Source: Karstenula rhodostoma CBS 690.94
Taxonomy: Eukaryota > Ascomycota > Dothideomycetes > Pleosporales > Didymosphaeriaceae
NCBI GenBank assembly: GCA_010093485.1
Contig: MU001509.1
Coordinates: forward strand, 112,972-176,971
DNA length: 64,000 bases
Reading direction: 5' to 3'
In this document: one piece after another, positions 1 through 10,570 of the stretch
Numbering within the stretch: position 1 is the first letter of the stretch
Layout of the letters: each line of letters starts with the position of its first letter
Notes under the pieces: model-generated
What the model saw: the letters and a program-made list of their open reading frames with translations, nothing else
What the model was told of the DNA's origin: nothing
The model's database searches: none
Program-made: the position numbers and the translations under genes

Positions 1-261
1 CATTTGCTTACCGGACAAGTAGCTACGACGCTGCACAGCGGGCGGGATGAGGACCATATCGTAGGTGAGAAATCGTGAAGGTAGCATCGTTTTCGTAGAA
101 AACTCTAGCTGAACTGTAATGGAATCTTTCAAGCTGCCTCGGTTCAAGCTTTCTACAGTGCCCGGGCTGTCTGTCGCTGCGCCCTTCTCGGTTCTTGGCG
201 TCATCGCAGCACTGCTGCCGGTTGCTTGCAACTGACCATGCTGTATCAGTGCCGAAGCCAT
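1..261 (-). CDS. possible partial gene, truncated at left edge
   Basis: On the minus strand an ATG at 261 opens a reading frame that runs without a stop toward the left edge. It translates into plausible protein, for example PSRFLTYDMVLIPPAVQRR, and meets a GTAAGC donor near position 10. It would be the first exon of a gene continuing outside the window. No family is recognised. A competing frame on the same strand (23-286) is also open, so the coding call rests on amino-acid composition and the splice donor only. Confidence 0.33.
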   Translation of the reverse strand, partial: MASALIQHGQLQATGSSAAMTPRTEKGAATDSPGTVESLNRGSLKDSITVQLEFSTKTMLPSRFLTYDMVLIPPAVQRRSYLSGKQM

Positions 262-1075
262 AGAGCTTGATCCGGACTCGAGACACAATGGAACTAGGAT
301 AGGAGAGACAATATTCAGATCAGCCAACCCTGAATAACAATGTCGTGTCTCACTGTAGCAATAAACATTTTGGCAGTACGCACGCCATCACCACATTGCC
401 GTGAGGGTTCCCATGCACGCCGGATATCAGCGTAACTTGTGCCTCAATGAAGGTTGTCGAGTACAGCCAATGTTGGCGTTGGCGGCTGCCTATCCCGCCC
501 CGTCCCGCCTGCCGTTTGCAATAAATATAGCAGGAGCGCTGTGGAGTAAGTCGAGACACTCTTGCGATCCCAAGCCTGAATTTTTACCTCCCCAATGACA
601 CATTCCATCGTCTTCCGGCACGGCGCCGCTTGCGTGGCATCATGGCTCTGCGCCCCCGAAACCATACGCCGGCCAGCAGCAGACCTCTTGGCCTGTGCTA
701 TGCACAGAAGGCCGGTCTCCAGTATTGGAGCAACCCTCCAAGTCTCTCTCGCGCCCACTTGCTCCTGCTTCGCCGCTTGTATCCATGCACGTCCCTTGCG
801 TGGTTCACCGAGAATTTCGGTCGTGAAGCAGAAAAAGCCAATGTCCTCGACCTCCAGAGCCCGCCTACACAATACTCTCAGTTTCGTCGCGTGAGCTCCC
901 CAGGTACGCCCATTCACCACGATTTAAAGTGGGGACCCAGCCGCACAACGGAATATATATAGCTGGACGCTGCGTCTCCAGGTCACCCTCATCGAACAGT
1001 ATCCAGCTCCTAACCGTACTCCGACGTTCCTCCAAAAGCCGCCGCCGCCGCCGCCGCCGCCACCACCAGCCGGAC
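262..1075. other. intergenic, upstream of the 2EXR-like gene
   Basis: Several overlapping open frames exist on both strands, but none has a convincing protein composition or domain. The right part is the probable promoter and 5' UTR of the gene starting at 1076, including a TATATA stretch near 955-961 and a GCC trinucleotide run at 1038-1067. I see no supported gene. Confidence 0.5.
1038..1067 (+). repeat. GCC/ACC trinucleotide run in 5' UTR
   Basis: Eight GCC units followed by ACC units lie about 10 bp upstream of the ATG at 1076. A simple repeat this close to the start could vary in length between strains and change the leader of the mRNA. Confidence 0.85.
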
Positions 1076-2619
1076 ATGTCGTAAGGAAACCCTGTGGTGT
1101 GCAGACATTAAGCTGACGAAGGGTCCCAGTGAACAAATCGAGGCCAAGTTGCACGATGCGCAGCCCAGGGAGTCGCTTCCTGAGATGCCCACGGAGGTCC
1201 AGATGCGCGTTGAGACGCAGCGCAGTAGGGCGACGCTAAGGCCCGCTCCTCTCAAGCTCGAGGGTACCGGCTTCGATGAACAACCTCGCATTGGGTGTGT
1301 ATCTCCATCTGTTGATTCGGGAAGACGTGAACTGACAGACTGCAGCCCTCTTCCGCCGACTCCGCTCAACCCGACCGCTCGCAAGCGCAAAGCCACCCCG
1401 ATGGTCTTGGAGAGCAACAAGCCATACTATCAGCAGAAGAAGCGAGTGGCTATCAAACAGCGCTCTCCCACCATCCCAATCGCGAATCGAGTTGGTGCCA
1501 ACAGGCGTATCGGAGTCAATGACCTCGCGATCACCATGAATGACCAAGGCGCAAACATGGTGGACGATATTCCTTTCCCATTCATGGAGCTGCCCGGCGG
1601 TGAGTGTTGCCTGTCCGCTGCTTCTAAGATTGGCTAACGAGTAGCAGAGATCCGCAACATGATCTACGCATACTGCGCAGACATGTCTACAAGGCAAGCG
1701 CTCGTCATCTACCTGCCAAAGACGGGCACGTTACGCTCCAGTACCCGACAGGTCCGAGCTGCCCCCGGAAAGTATCGCGAGCTTGACGACTCAGACAAGA
1801 AGAGGAGGGGACGGAAGGTTGCATTCGAGGCTGCTCCCACACAGGTTGCCCCGAAGGAGTCCAACCGACCGTTTGTTGGTTTAACCCAGGTCTGCCAGCA
1901 AATCCGCAAGGAGTTCTACCCAGTGTACATTGCGAACCAGGAGATTGGCATGGATCTAACCAACACGTCCAAGTATATGGAGACGTTCTTCAACCCGAAT
2001 GTTCCTCTCTCCTACGCAGACGTCTTCGACCCGAACGGCAAAAACATGCCCTTCCGCGGCAACATCACAATTGCGGTAGCTGAGAAGCCTCTACCGATTG
2101 AGAGGGCCGTTGGCTGGATTGACGTCCTTCCCCTCTTGGACACTTGGGCCAACTCAGCTCACATCGAGGCTGGCTTTGGTCGTTACTCTCGGCATGACTA
2201 CCGTCCCCAAACAGATGGCGAGGCCAAGGATCTGTAAGTTCTGGAATTGGGTATTCAATATGGATAGTAGTCGCTGACGATATGCCAGGTACCGTCTCTA
2301 TGGCCGCAGGGTGCGTCCGGACCGCTCTTGTACGGAGATGAACAAGATGTGGCGCGTCATTTTACGCCATCGCAAGCTGGCCGCTGTCCGCGTTCATCGC
2401 CAGCCAGGTGGTCAGGACAAGGCCTATTTCCACCTCATCTGGAAACACGCGCACCGCGAGTCGTGGATGACGGGCAAGCATTCCGCTATCCCGGGCACCG
2501 TGGATGGCCGCGCTACGGTCGGTAGCTGGCTGTGGAACCTTGGCTTCGATGAGATGGAGCACTTCGAGGTCCGCGTCGGTGCTGAGCAGCGTCCCGGAGA
2601 GTTCCGCTTCAGCAACTAG
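1076..2619 (+). CDS. 2EXR/F-box-like domain protein, function unknown
   Basis: Four exons are proposed: 1076-1080, 1130-1599, 1648-2233 and 2289-2619, giving 463 residues. The five-base first exon (ATGTC) is chosen because GTAAGG follows directly and splicing to the CAG at 1129 gives the start MSEQIEAKLHDAQP. The later introns have good donors and rejoin the frame exactly. The protein starts with a basic, disordered region. It then has LPGEIRNMIYAYC and a QVCQQIRKEFYPVY segment, the two hallmarks of the fungal 2EXR / F-box-associated family, usually taken as protein-interaction domains. The rest is a conserved-looking globular region ending in RPGEFRFSN. No enzyme motif is seen and no specific role can be assigned. 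Confidence 0.8.
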
Positions 2620-3660
2620 GCGTAGGTGCGCTTTGGGTCGTTCTGCCTGGTTGTCTCTTTCAAAAAGTGCCCTAGTCGTGACCTTGGTATTACCCACTGC
2701 GGCCGTTACGCGACCTTGTCTGGGTGTTGAAGACGACCAGAGGTTGACGACGCTAGCTTCTCGCGGTTATTGATGTGGTTGCCCTGATTTCAGACGCGGT
2801 GCGATGGAGGCGGTTCCCCTGGCGGTGTTTTGACAAATCTACGATTCGATCTGGAGGCTGGAACTGGTTTGAATACTCATGCTGCCAAATAGCGCTTGCA
2901 TTAATTTGGGCAGACATGTCGAGATGGTTGTAGCGACCATTTTGACGGCGCCTTGGGACTCTCTTGATTCTGGATAACTCATCAAATGCATATACCTTTC
3001 TCTCTTGCTGGCCCCTTCGAAGATGGATGCGTTCTGGATGCGCATTGATACGAGTCGTGCTGCGTCCCTGCGCTCTGGTGTTTCGAATCCGCCTGTTTCG
3101 ATCGCTGCTGACGTTGTATCGCAGGCTTTGAGACGCAAGTCGGCGTGGGACCTGATGGGGTCCAGATGGGTTACGCCCCTCGGGTTGCGAGTAGGAGGCC
3201 CAATTTCGCTAGCGCGGCACGCACCCCCTTCCTCACTGCAACCCAATTCAACGCCAGGGCATTACGACATTGAACCGGTACCTCATCGACTACCTCTCCC
3301 CACAATGTGCATCTGACATGGGCGACCACACGCGAGTACACAGTCGACACAGCGCCAACTGTGTGACACGCACGCGGGCGCCAATGAAACAAAAACTGCA
3401 TCAAAATGCGCCGTCGAACGGCCGCTTCCAGACGCGTCGGCGAATCAGGCAGGTGTCAACATTGCGGCCACAAACAACGAGCCGCTTCACGGTATCTACG
3501 AGGCTCGGTGCGGGTGTTGCAACGAAATTCCGAGGGGGTCTCAGCGCTGGCGTGGTCCTCGACCGGTGAGGTCATCGACTAGGGTTTGGGACCTGTTGCT
3601 ACCCCAGCCCGCTCTGTGTCTCTGTCTCGGTGTCTCCTAAACTGAACGTAAACGTCTGCC
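2620..3660. other. intergenic, no supported gene
   Basis: This roughly 1 kb spacer lies between two plus-strand genes. Open frames occur on both strands (for example 2839-3246 minus and 3005-3316 plus) but look like composition artefacts without domains or splice logic. It should hold the 3' UTR of the upstream gene and the promoter of the gene at 3661. Confidence 0.5.
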
Positions 3661-5028
3661 ATGGATCCGCCGCCCAGGAGGCATTCTCGCGCCTCTCGCT
3701 CGGTGCACTCGGCCACGCACTTCTCAGAGCCGCCGCTGCACCCGGTGAGGGAGCACTATTGGGACGACGACATGTCTACGCGCCCGAAGAGCATGTCCGA
3801 CTTCCAGGCCCTGATCGACGCGTCTACCCCGCTGAATGCGCTGAACGGGCAGGGCCTGCCACGCAAGAAGCCCAGTATCTCGCTGGCTGCCGGCCTGATG
3901 ATGACCTCGGAGAGCCCCAGGAACTTTAGCAGGCCGACCACGCCCGCAACCGCCCCCGCTGCCCCGGCCGGCGGCCCGTGGAGCGAGAACCTGTTCTATG
4001 CGTACGCGCAGAAGGTATACACTGCTGTACCCGACCCCTTTGCTGTTCTTGCACCCGTGCGACGGTTGAGCTGACCGTGCCCTCCGCAGAGCGACTATGC
4101 CCAATCCGCTCCCTTCGTCCTCACATTCGCCTCCGCCCTGGTCGCCGAGCAGTGGTGGTCCCTCGTCCAGCGCGAGTATCCCGAATCCTCACGGCCCGGC
4201 CCGCAGCTCTTCATACTCAAAGGCGACGACATGCAGGAGCAAATCCAGGACAACCCCAAGTTCTTCCATCTGCGAAACAGTTGGTTCTACACACCTAGCG
4301 ACGGAGCGACAGCCCCCATCCCTCTACAAGACTACCGTGGCAACCCCGTCGCCGCGCCCGAGCCCTCTAGAGACGGGGAAGAGAAGGCAGAGACCAGCGC
4401 GTTCGATTTGAAGGGCCTGGAGTCGACGCTGAAGAAGATGGCCGCCATGATCACCGAGAACACGCAATCGATCCGCGCCCTTTCCGTTGCGCAATCCACC
4501 GGCCTCCAGACAATGCAAGAGATAAACGAATCCACCTCCACCCAGATCAAAGCGCTCGCCGACAACCAAGCTGCTCTCCAGGCCATCGTCGACCAGAACG
4601 CCTCCCACTACATTGCACTGTCCAACTCTACCTTCGGTGCCCATTCTTCCATGCAGAATGTCCTTCAATCCAACGCCAAGCAGATTGAAAGCCTCGCGCG
4701 CGGTCAGAAAAAGTTGGTGGAAACCTGCGCAGATATGATGCACAGCGTTGAGAAGGTCGGCGAGGCAATGAAAGAGGTTGGGTCGGATTCAGCGAGCAAC
4801 GCAAGCGTAATGAGGGAGACAGAGAGGAGCATTGGGACCATTGTCAACCGCATCCAGCCTCCGCCGCGCAAGTTGAACAGGAGGGTCAAGGGCGTGTGGT
4901 ACGAGTACGATGACGGGCCGAATGGCGCGTCTCAGCTCTCGGGGTCCGTGACGCCGAGGAAGAAGGTCACGATGTTAGATACGCCGCCGAAGACGCCGAA
5001 GACCTCGTTGAGCGCGAGGACTACTTGA
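3661..5028 (+). CDS. coiled-coil protein of unknown function
   Basis: Two exons, 3661-4014 and 4090-5028, encode 430 residues; the intron has a GTATAC donor and a CCGCAG acceptor. The first ~110 residues are Ser/Pro-rich and probably disordered. A short hydrophobic and aromatic domain follows, with ENLFYAYAQKSDYAQ, FVLTFASALVAEQWWSLVQ and NSWFYTP. From about residue 195 to 340 there is a long Gln/Asn/Ala-rich helical stretch with heptad-like spacing, rich in SIRAL, TMQEI and QIESLA patterns and likely a coiled coil. The C-terminus (KGVWYEYDDG, then proline-directed T/S-P sites) may be a regulatory tail. No transmembrane segment or catalytic motif is seen. The family is not recognised; it looks like a conserved fungal protein rather than a chance ORF. 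Confidence 0.75.
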
Positions 5029-5619
5029 CCAAAATGCAGAGCAATTTTGTTTGATTATGATAGCGCATTCGAAACGGCGTTTTTCTGGCGTACTGGCGCG
5101 AGGTGCGTTGGTTTTGTGCACTGGTTTTGTGCATTGGTTCATAGTAATCACGTCTGTAGAGAGAAATCCATCATCAGCTCGGCCTTGCGTCCCAGTATGC
5201 GATCGAGTCGATAGATTCTGTTGTTGACTCCGCGTTCTACAGTAGCGTAGAAGTACGTCAAGAGCCTGGCTAACCCCGGGGCTGGTGACACTCTAACCCG
5301 TCACTGGCCATATCGCTTTCAATTGTTGTCGCGCTTCGCGATCCTGGTCCCCTCGTAATTGATTAAGTAATTTGGTAGTAGCTATAAAGAATTTACATGT
5401 GACTTTAAAGAACGCCAAGACTGATTGCGATTTTCCCTTACTGCTAATGCTCGGGCTTCAATCACTCTTATCATAGAAGACGCCTACTCAGATACAAGCG
5501 ACGGCTACAAGTAGCCGTACCAAACATCGAGCTCTTTCGCGACGTCATCCTTAGCGGTGAAGGATCGCTCTAGACCTCCACCACACTGGCAAAATGTCAT
5601 GGAAACACATCCCGCAAAA
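5029..5619. other. intergenic, no supported gene
   Basis: The 3' flank of the coiled-coil gene enters an AT-richer accessory stretch. No open frame with protein character is visible. A truncated 5S rRNA copy begins at its right end. Confidence 0.5.
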
Positions 5620-5668
5620 ACATATAGCAGCGAGGATTCGCTGTTGGTCACCCACGTACTGCTGTAGG
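5620..5668 (-). pseudogene. truncated/diverged 5S rRNA copy
   Basis: The minus strand contains ACGTGGGTGACC, then CAGCGAATCC, and ends in CTGCTATATGT followed by a T-run. This matches the 3' half of fungal 5S rRNA and of the complete copy 100 bp away. The 5' half cannot be followed, so this is a fragment or a heavily mutated gene. Confidence 0.7.
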
Positions 5669-5763
5669 GAGTTGCATAAGTTAGCTGGTATATTCTCCGC
5701 TATCCCTCGCTAGTCTCGAAGTCCCACACCGCACACACCACCACCAAAAACTTGCCGAAAAAA

Positions 5764-5882
5764 ACATACAACAGCGGGGATTCGCTGCTGGTCACCCACG
5801 CAACTACTGATCCGCCGGTACACTGCTTATATATGGCTGAGCGGACGGGAAGCCTAGTTTTCAGTGTCCTATGGTCGTATGT
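5764..5882 (-). rRNA. 5S ribosomal RNA (dispersed copy)
   Basis: Read on the minus strand, the 119 nt begin ACATACGACCATAGG, contain GCTTCCCGTCCGCTCAGCC and GTGGGTGACC, and end CGCTGTTGTATGT followed directly by a run of seven T, the RNA polymerase III stop. This is the fungal 5S rRNA consensus. Terminal helix I (ACATACGAC with GTTGTATGT) is intact. Helix II is changed from the usual sequence, but both sides changed together (ACACTG with CAGTGT), so pairing is kept. In Pezizomycotina 5S genes are scattered singly, which fits this position. It may be expressed or a decaying variant; the preserved pairing favours the former. Confidence 0.85.
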
Positions 5883-7343
5883 GAAAGGTAAGGGAAATTA
5901 TCATACTATATACCCCACCACCGCATAAGTATAACCATCCAACAGGAACTCAACCAGGAATGTTAGTATACTACTTATATAGACTCTGTAAGGACCAGCC
6001 TCAACATTGTAATCTGAAATGTACCACCGAAGCGGCAGCATGCTCTTCTCTACCGCACGAGATCCTTAAGGCCCTTAATTGACCCTAACCGCCCCTTACC
6101 AGCTACTGAAACCCTCCCCTATCTCCCCTGCTGGCTGTTTGTTGTAACTATAGTCGCTCGTCCTCGTATTATGGGTCAACTAGATCTCATTGACCATGCT
6201 GGTAGGGGCACAAACATGCTGGTAAATGAGATGAATTTAGAGAAGCTCAAGGAAGTATTAAACTCCTGCTATGCGGCGTATAAGAGCATCACCAGCCATT
6301 GGATTGAGTTAGTAAGCCAGTGTTCTATCAAGGTGTATCGCTTACAATAACAGATTTAATCAGGAGTCTGTTGGGCTGGGTAACCCGGGGAGCCGGCTCT
6401 GTAGAGGAGCGGCTCGTTACTGAGGTTTGGGTGACGATTGCGACAACAGACTTAAAGGAGAGACACCCACGAAGAATAGAGTTGAACGTTATTTTTCCAT
6501 CTAAAGAACCACCATCTCCTAAGCATATAAAGTTATTCTTTACATAGCTCATCCGTATATCAGTCTATTTGCGACATGGAAGATGAACACTATATCGATC
6601 CCAGTCAACGACCTTTTATATCTTCCCAACTCCTATATCATTCAACTTAATATCATCCTCGCTGATCTTTACAATGGCTGCAACAGGCCTTTCGTACCCT
6701 TAGGGTACAGTCAACAGCTCAAGTTCATCATTTCTCAGCAAATCTACGGTGCAGAAATCTCTCGTCGTTGGGATAGAATACGGGCCCTTCTTTCTTCGTG
6801 GACTCCCTCTGTACTTGGACATCCCATGGTAAGATGACTGTTGACTGCTCTTAAAAGCCTAGCGTTGGCGGGGCGAGGCATACAAAGAGGAAGGGACAAT
6901 ATGAAACTTCCATATCTTAGCGAGAGAAGGCATGGAGCTGCAAATCATAGAGATACTAGCTTCGACGACTATAGACGTCTTAGGTATCAATAATGTAATC
7001 CACAATACAACGCACTTGCACAGTGGTACAATTTAACCGGCTCGTGTATCCCGATGGGCTTTGTAGAGCTTAACGTGATAGTACATAACAATCGCATCAG
7101 CTATGATAGCACTGTAACTCGTGTATCAGTGTATATTCCTCCATATCCCATCAGGAAAACTCACATTGACCCTGTCATAGATATATACAACACGCCAGCC
7201 TTTCTCTTTCGATTTATGTTCAGCTTTGACACGATCGGGGTGGGTATGTAGAAAATCAGCAAGTCAACTACCAGGTTAACTACGCCGATAACCAATGAGA
7301 CGAGCACATTTCCTTCCGAGTTCTTTTCATTCACTGCCGTTCC
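5883..7343. other. gene-poor accessory stretch
   Basis: An AT-richer region with many stops in all frames. Only a short open frame at 6171-6350 and scattered frames at 6320-6547 and 6583-6837 are visible, none with a recognisable domain. Probably decayed sequence. Confidence 0.45.
6171..6350 (+). CDS. short ORF, hypothetical
   Basis: An ATG-started 59-codon frame (start MGQLDLIDHAGRGTNML, ending KVYRLQ) has natural-looking amino-acid composition and a predicted helical middle, but no signal peptide or known motif. It sits in decayed surroundings and may be a fragment of a larger lost gene. Confidence 0.2.
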   Translation: MGQLDLIDHAGRGTNMLVNEMNLEKLKEVLNSCYAAYKSITSHWIELVSQCSIKVYRLQ

Positions 7344-7837
7344 CTAAGCCTTTCCGATAGGAGGAGCCAATTGCGCCGCAAGAATAAACGCAGTACAGAA
7401 TAGCGGAATAGAAAAGACCACGGCGGCGATGATTTGCCAACGAAAATGGGTGATGTGACCGAAGAAGTCCCAGTAGAGAGTCAAAATATATATTTTCCCC
7501 AGGAACAAAGTCAGAGGGCTTAGCAAGGCCTCACAAAAGATAATCTAGATTCTGTGAGATGGGAATACATTAAACTTAGAGAGTAGGGTGCTACCTCTTG
7601 GGCCCGTGCTGATGTGATAAAGCTGATCAAAATATAGCAAGCGTCTCTGCTAAATTTAGGCATGATCACTACCAGTAACGCAGCATTGCCAGCGCTTATG
7701 ATGAAGGTGACAACTAGGAACCCTGGTACAGCTGTCAATACCAATCTCCAAAGAATATTTGCGTTAGAAAATTCTTTACCGTCTCCGAATTTCCATTTAC
7801 TCTTTCTGCCAATCTTCGACCAGACTCGCAAAGCCAC
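7344..7837 (-). pseudogene. remnant of a membrane-protein gene
   Basis: Two minus-strand frames (7344-7526 and 7520-7837) read into hydrophobic helices such as WQIIAAVVFSIPLFC and LVVTFIISAGNAALLVVIM, with stops between. The pattern suggests a broken multi-pass protein. A PTH11/rhodopsin-like origin is possible but not established. Confidence 0.25.
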
Positions 7838-8099
7838 AAGACAGTCAAGACAGGCATCAGTATTGCCACCACTACTATTGTGTGCGTCAAGAGTTCAGAT
7901 TGTTGCGTCACCATGCTTGTTTAACTTCCACACGCCTACTCTTGAGACCATACTTGGGTCATTCAGTATTTCTGCCAATGGGTCTGCTCGCATTATGCAA
8001 AGACAAGACGAGCACGAGAAACAAGATTGTGTCAAGGCGAAGACCTTGTTTGAGGAAATCCACGATATGCAAGTCAAACAAACTTCCGGATCAGACCTT

Positions 8100-9170
8100 A
8101 CTGCGACGACACAACACGCGACTTCATATCTTGCCACTAGGCTTTCAAGCAGCTACTTGAGCAAGGTTATGGTCTCTCAAAATGGTGTAATGTGTATTCC
8201 GTTGAAATACTGGACAAGAGAACTTCAAGTGCTTGCTATGCAAGATGTGTTCCTTGGCCCCGCGATGGAATTGATGAGCCCTGGGTTGCCTTCGATTCTA
8301 TTCAAATACTCTAAAGTCAGCTGGCAGACATAGTACCATATGCCCAAAGCCTTTAGGACGGGTAACCATCGCTACGCCAAATACATCCAAGATTCTTTTC
8401 GACGGTACTTGTCTATGAGTGCCGAGGAACGCAGTGCCGCATGTAGTGTAGATGGCTGGGCTAGTCTTTGAAGGGCTGCAGCTTGAAATAAAATGATCAA
8501 AGTTATTTTATGCATTTATACTACTGGGGGTATGTTTCCAATTTACTACTTGAATCCGATCAGCTGGTTGAGCGACAAAAGCTAATCGACGATTAGAATC
8601 AGCATGAATCCTGCAAATCTCGTATCTTGGCTTTTAGCCCATATATTATATATTGAGAGTCACATGGAACTCATTCGAGCCGAGACAGATTCAGCCTTCA
8701 AAGCAGACGGAACTCTCGACACCTATTATCTTGTCAACTCATGTCCGCGTCTCGAATCAGTATGGTACGAGGTCCTTCGACTTTACAATTCCGTTACTAC
8801 CGTTTGTTATGTTACTAAGGATACTATACCCCACGATTTTCATCTCAAAAAAAGTCACGCTGTTCTGTTTTCTGCAAGACAAATGGCGTTTCACGACCCA
8901 CGTCTAGGCGAAAACCCGCTCCAGTTTGACTCAACAAGATTTTTTCAGATCCAAAGAGGAAGTACCTAAGCAGCCATCGACACTTTGGCGGGGGGGAATA
9001 TGTATGTTGTGGTCGCCATATCACCGAGCATGACCACGCTGCTTTTGAGAAGATAGTGTACGGTTGGCCTTTCCGCAGAAATTCCCAGGCGTCTATGAGA
9101 ACGAGCCTAGCATTGGAGTGCTATTGAGTAACGATGACATCTATTTGCAATTTGAGGAACGCTCGTAGGG
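8100..9170 (+). pseudogene. decayed cytochrome P450
   Basis: Pieces of a fungal P450 appear in order on the plus strand in different frames. First come a WTRELQVLAMQDVFLGPAM segment and IQDSFRRYLSMSAEERSAA. At 8604-8969 there is a K-helix (ESVWYEVLRLYNS, with ExxR), followed by the meander residues ARQMAFHDPRLGENP and FDSTRFF. Near 8975 comes a heme-loop remnant FGGGEYVCCGRHIT. Frame breaks and in-frame stops separate the pieces, so no working enzyme can be made. The segment order and motifs resemble the CYP7/CYP8-like fungal P450s. Its own pathway is unknown; it may be debris of an older metabolite cluster to the left of the RiPP genes. Confidence 0.6.
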
Positions 9171-9328
9171 CTGTTACTGAGGGCCATATGTCAATATCGC
9201 TCAGAATTACCTAGGGCTTGCTCTTATACCCATCATACCCTCATCTGTACGTTGTAACCACCCGAGAACGTGACAATGACTTTCTTTCACTCTTGTAGTA
9301 GAATCAATGTGATGTATTGTGCAGAGTC

Positions 9329-9367
9329 GAGCACCCTGTAGAGCACCCTGTCGAGCACCCTGTCGAG
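9329..9367 (+). repeat. 12-bp minisatellite
   Basis: The unit GAGCACCCTGTC occurs three times in tandem (first copy with one mismatch), plus a partial fourth, inside decayed DNA. Confidence 0.85.
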
Positions 9368-10010
9368 CTATATGGCCGAAGATATTGGAGAGAGACGTGA
9401 ACGCAGGAGGCCGTGCATGACATAGTTGAGAACTGACAGCCGGATTGCGCCACCCATAATGTGGAACTGAGTTATCGCTCCATAGCAACTGTGTTGTCCT
9501 GCTCCGATACAGAGAACAGCGTCATGAGTGTCAAGAGCGAGATGTTGCCACATCCAGAGCCCGCAATAATTTGGTATCCATATTGCGCTTTGTTGACTGT
9601 TGGGGATGCAGGGAGAGTACCGTGTAGAGAGAATCCGACCATCTGCAGGCAGGATACTACCAGTATAAGGTAGATTGGTGGCCCGCCTCTCTTTGCAATA
9701 ACCGCGGTTATGATGGATGTGATGGAAGCCAGTGTATGACATGAGTCGGACACCGGCTGCTATCGGCGAAAGGCCATGCACAATTTGGAATCTTTGGGGG
9801 GAGCTGGAAGACTACAGAAACCCAGAAAATACCCAGATAAAGTGCATTGCCGTCTTTGAAGTCAGTGATACGTGACGGGACAGAATTTGATGGTGTGCGG
9901 GTGTGCGAGAAGCTACTCATATGGTCATTCCAAGCCAGATTCGGCTCGTGAAGAGGCGCCATGTAAACCCGGGCTCGGTGATCGAGCGACAGACTGTGAC
10001 ATGTCGCTCC
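9366..10010 (-). pseudogene. decayed MFS transporter
   Basis: Minus-strand frames give the C-terminal half of a major facilitator: SITSIITAVIAKRGGPPIYL, VSCLQMVGFSLHGTLP, NKAQYGYQIIAGSGCG, NISLLTLMTLF, then HIMGGAIRLSVLNYVMHGLL. These match the order of the last helices of drug:H+ antiporter-type MFS proteins. The pieces lie in two frames with stops between, and the N-terminal half is missing or unrecognisable. Confidence 0.55.
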
Positions 10011-10570
10011 CATAATTTAAATAGAGCCCATAACACAGCTGAGATGCAAAGAAGAGCGATGAAAAAGGCGTCTTTCCGGCCAAAGGTTAGTCAGGCTTCT
10101 TCCAGAGCAGCAACAAGGGCCAGAGTAGTAATAATCAAGAGGAAGCTGCCCGGAATATCGACACATGCAATGGAGACTACTGAAATACCAGGGCGTGACT
10201 CTCAAGTTCACCAGAGCTACTCCGAACAAAAGCTACATCATGTTCTAATAGAGCAGAAGTGCACAATGACCGAGTAGTCAGCAGATAGGTTGCACGTGCA
10301 TATCTTATTTTTCTACTGTCATCAAACATGTTTTCTCTGAAAATAGTCTTTCGATATTGTCAACCGACATTACTGCCAAAGCCGACAGCAGATATCCACA
10401 TCCACCAAACAGTCAATCATCACAGGATAGTGGGTTTCAAAATTTAGACCCTGGTAGATATCTTGTATTATTACTGTCGTGGGAGCGTATCATTAAAACC
10501 TAGATAGTATGTACATATAGATGCGACGGACTATAAGTATTAGCCGAATCCCTTATTCCCAAATATCCCC
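10011..10570. other. intergenic, no supported gene
   Basis: AT-richer spacer between the decayed MFS gene and the RTA1-like gene. A plus-strand frame (9903-10277) has no domain and overlaps the pseudogene. Nothing else is seen. Confidence 0.45.
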
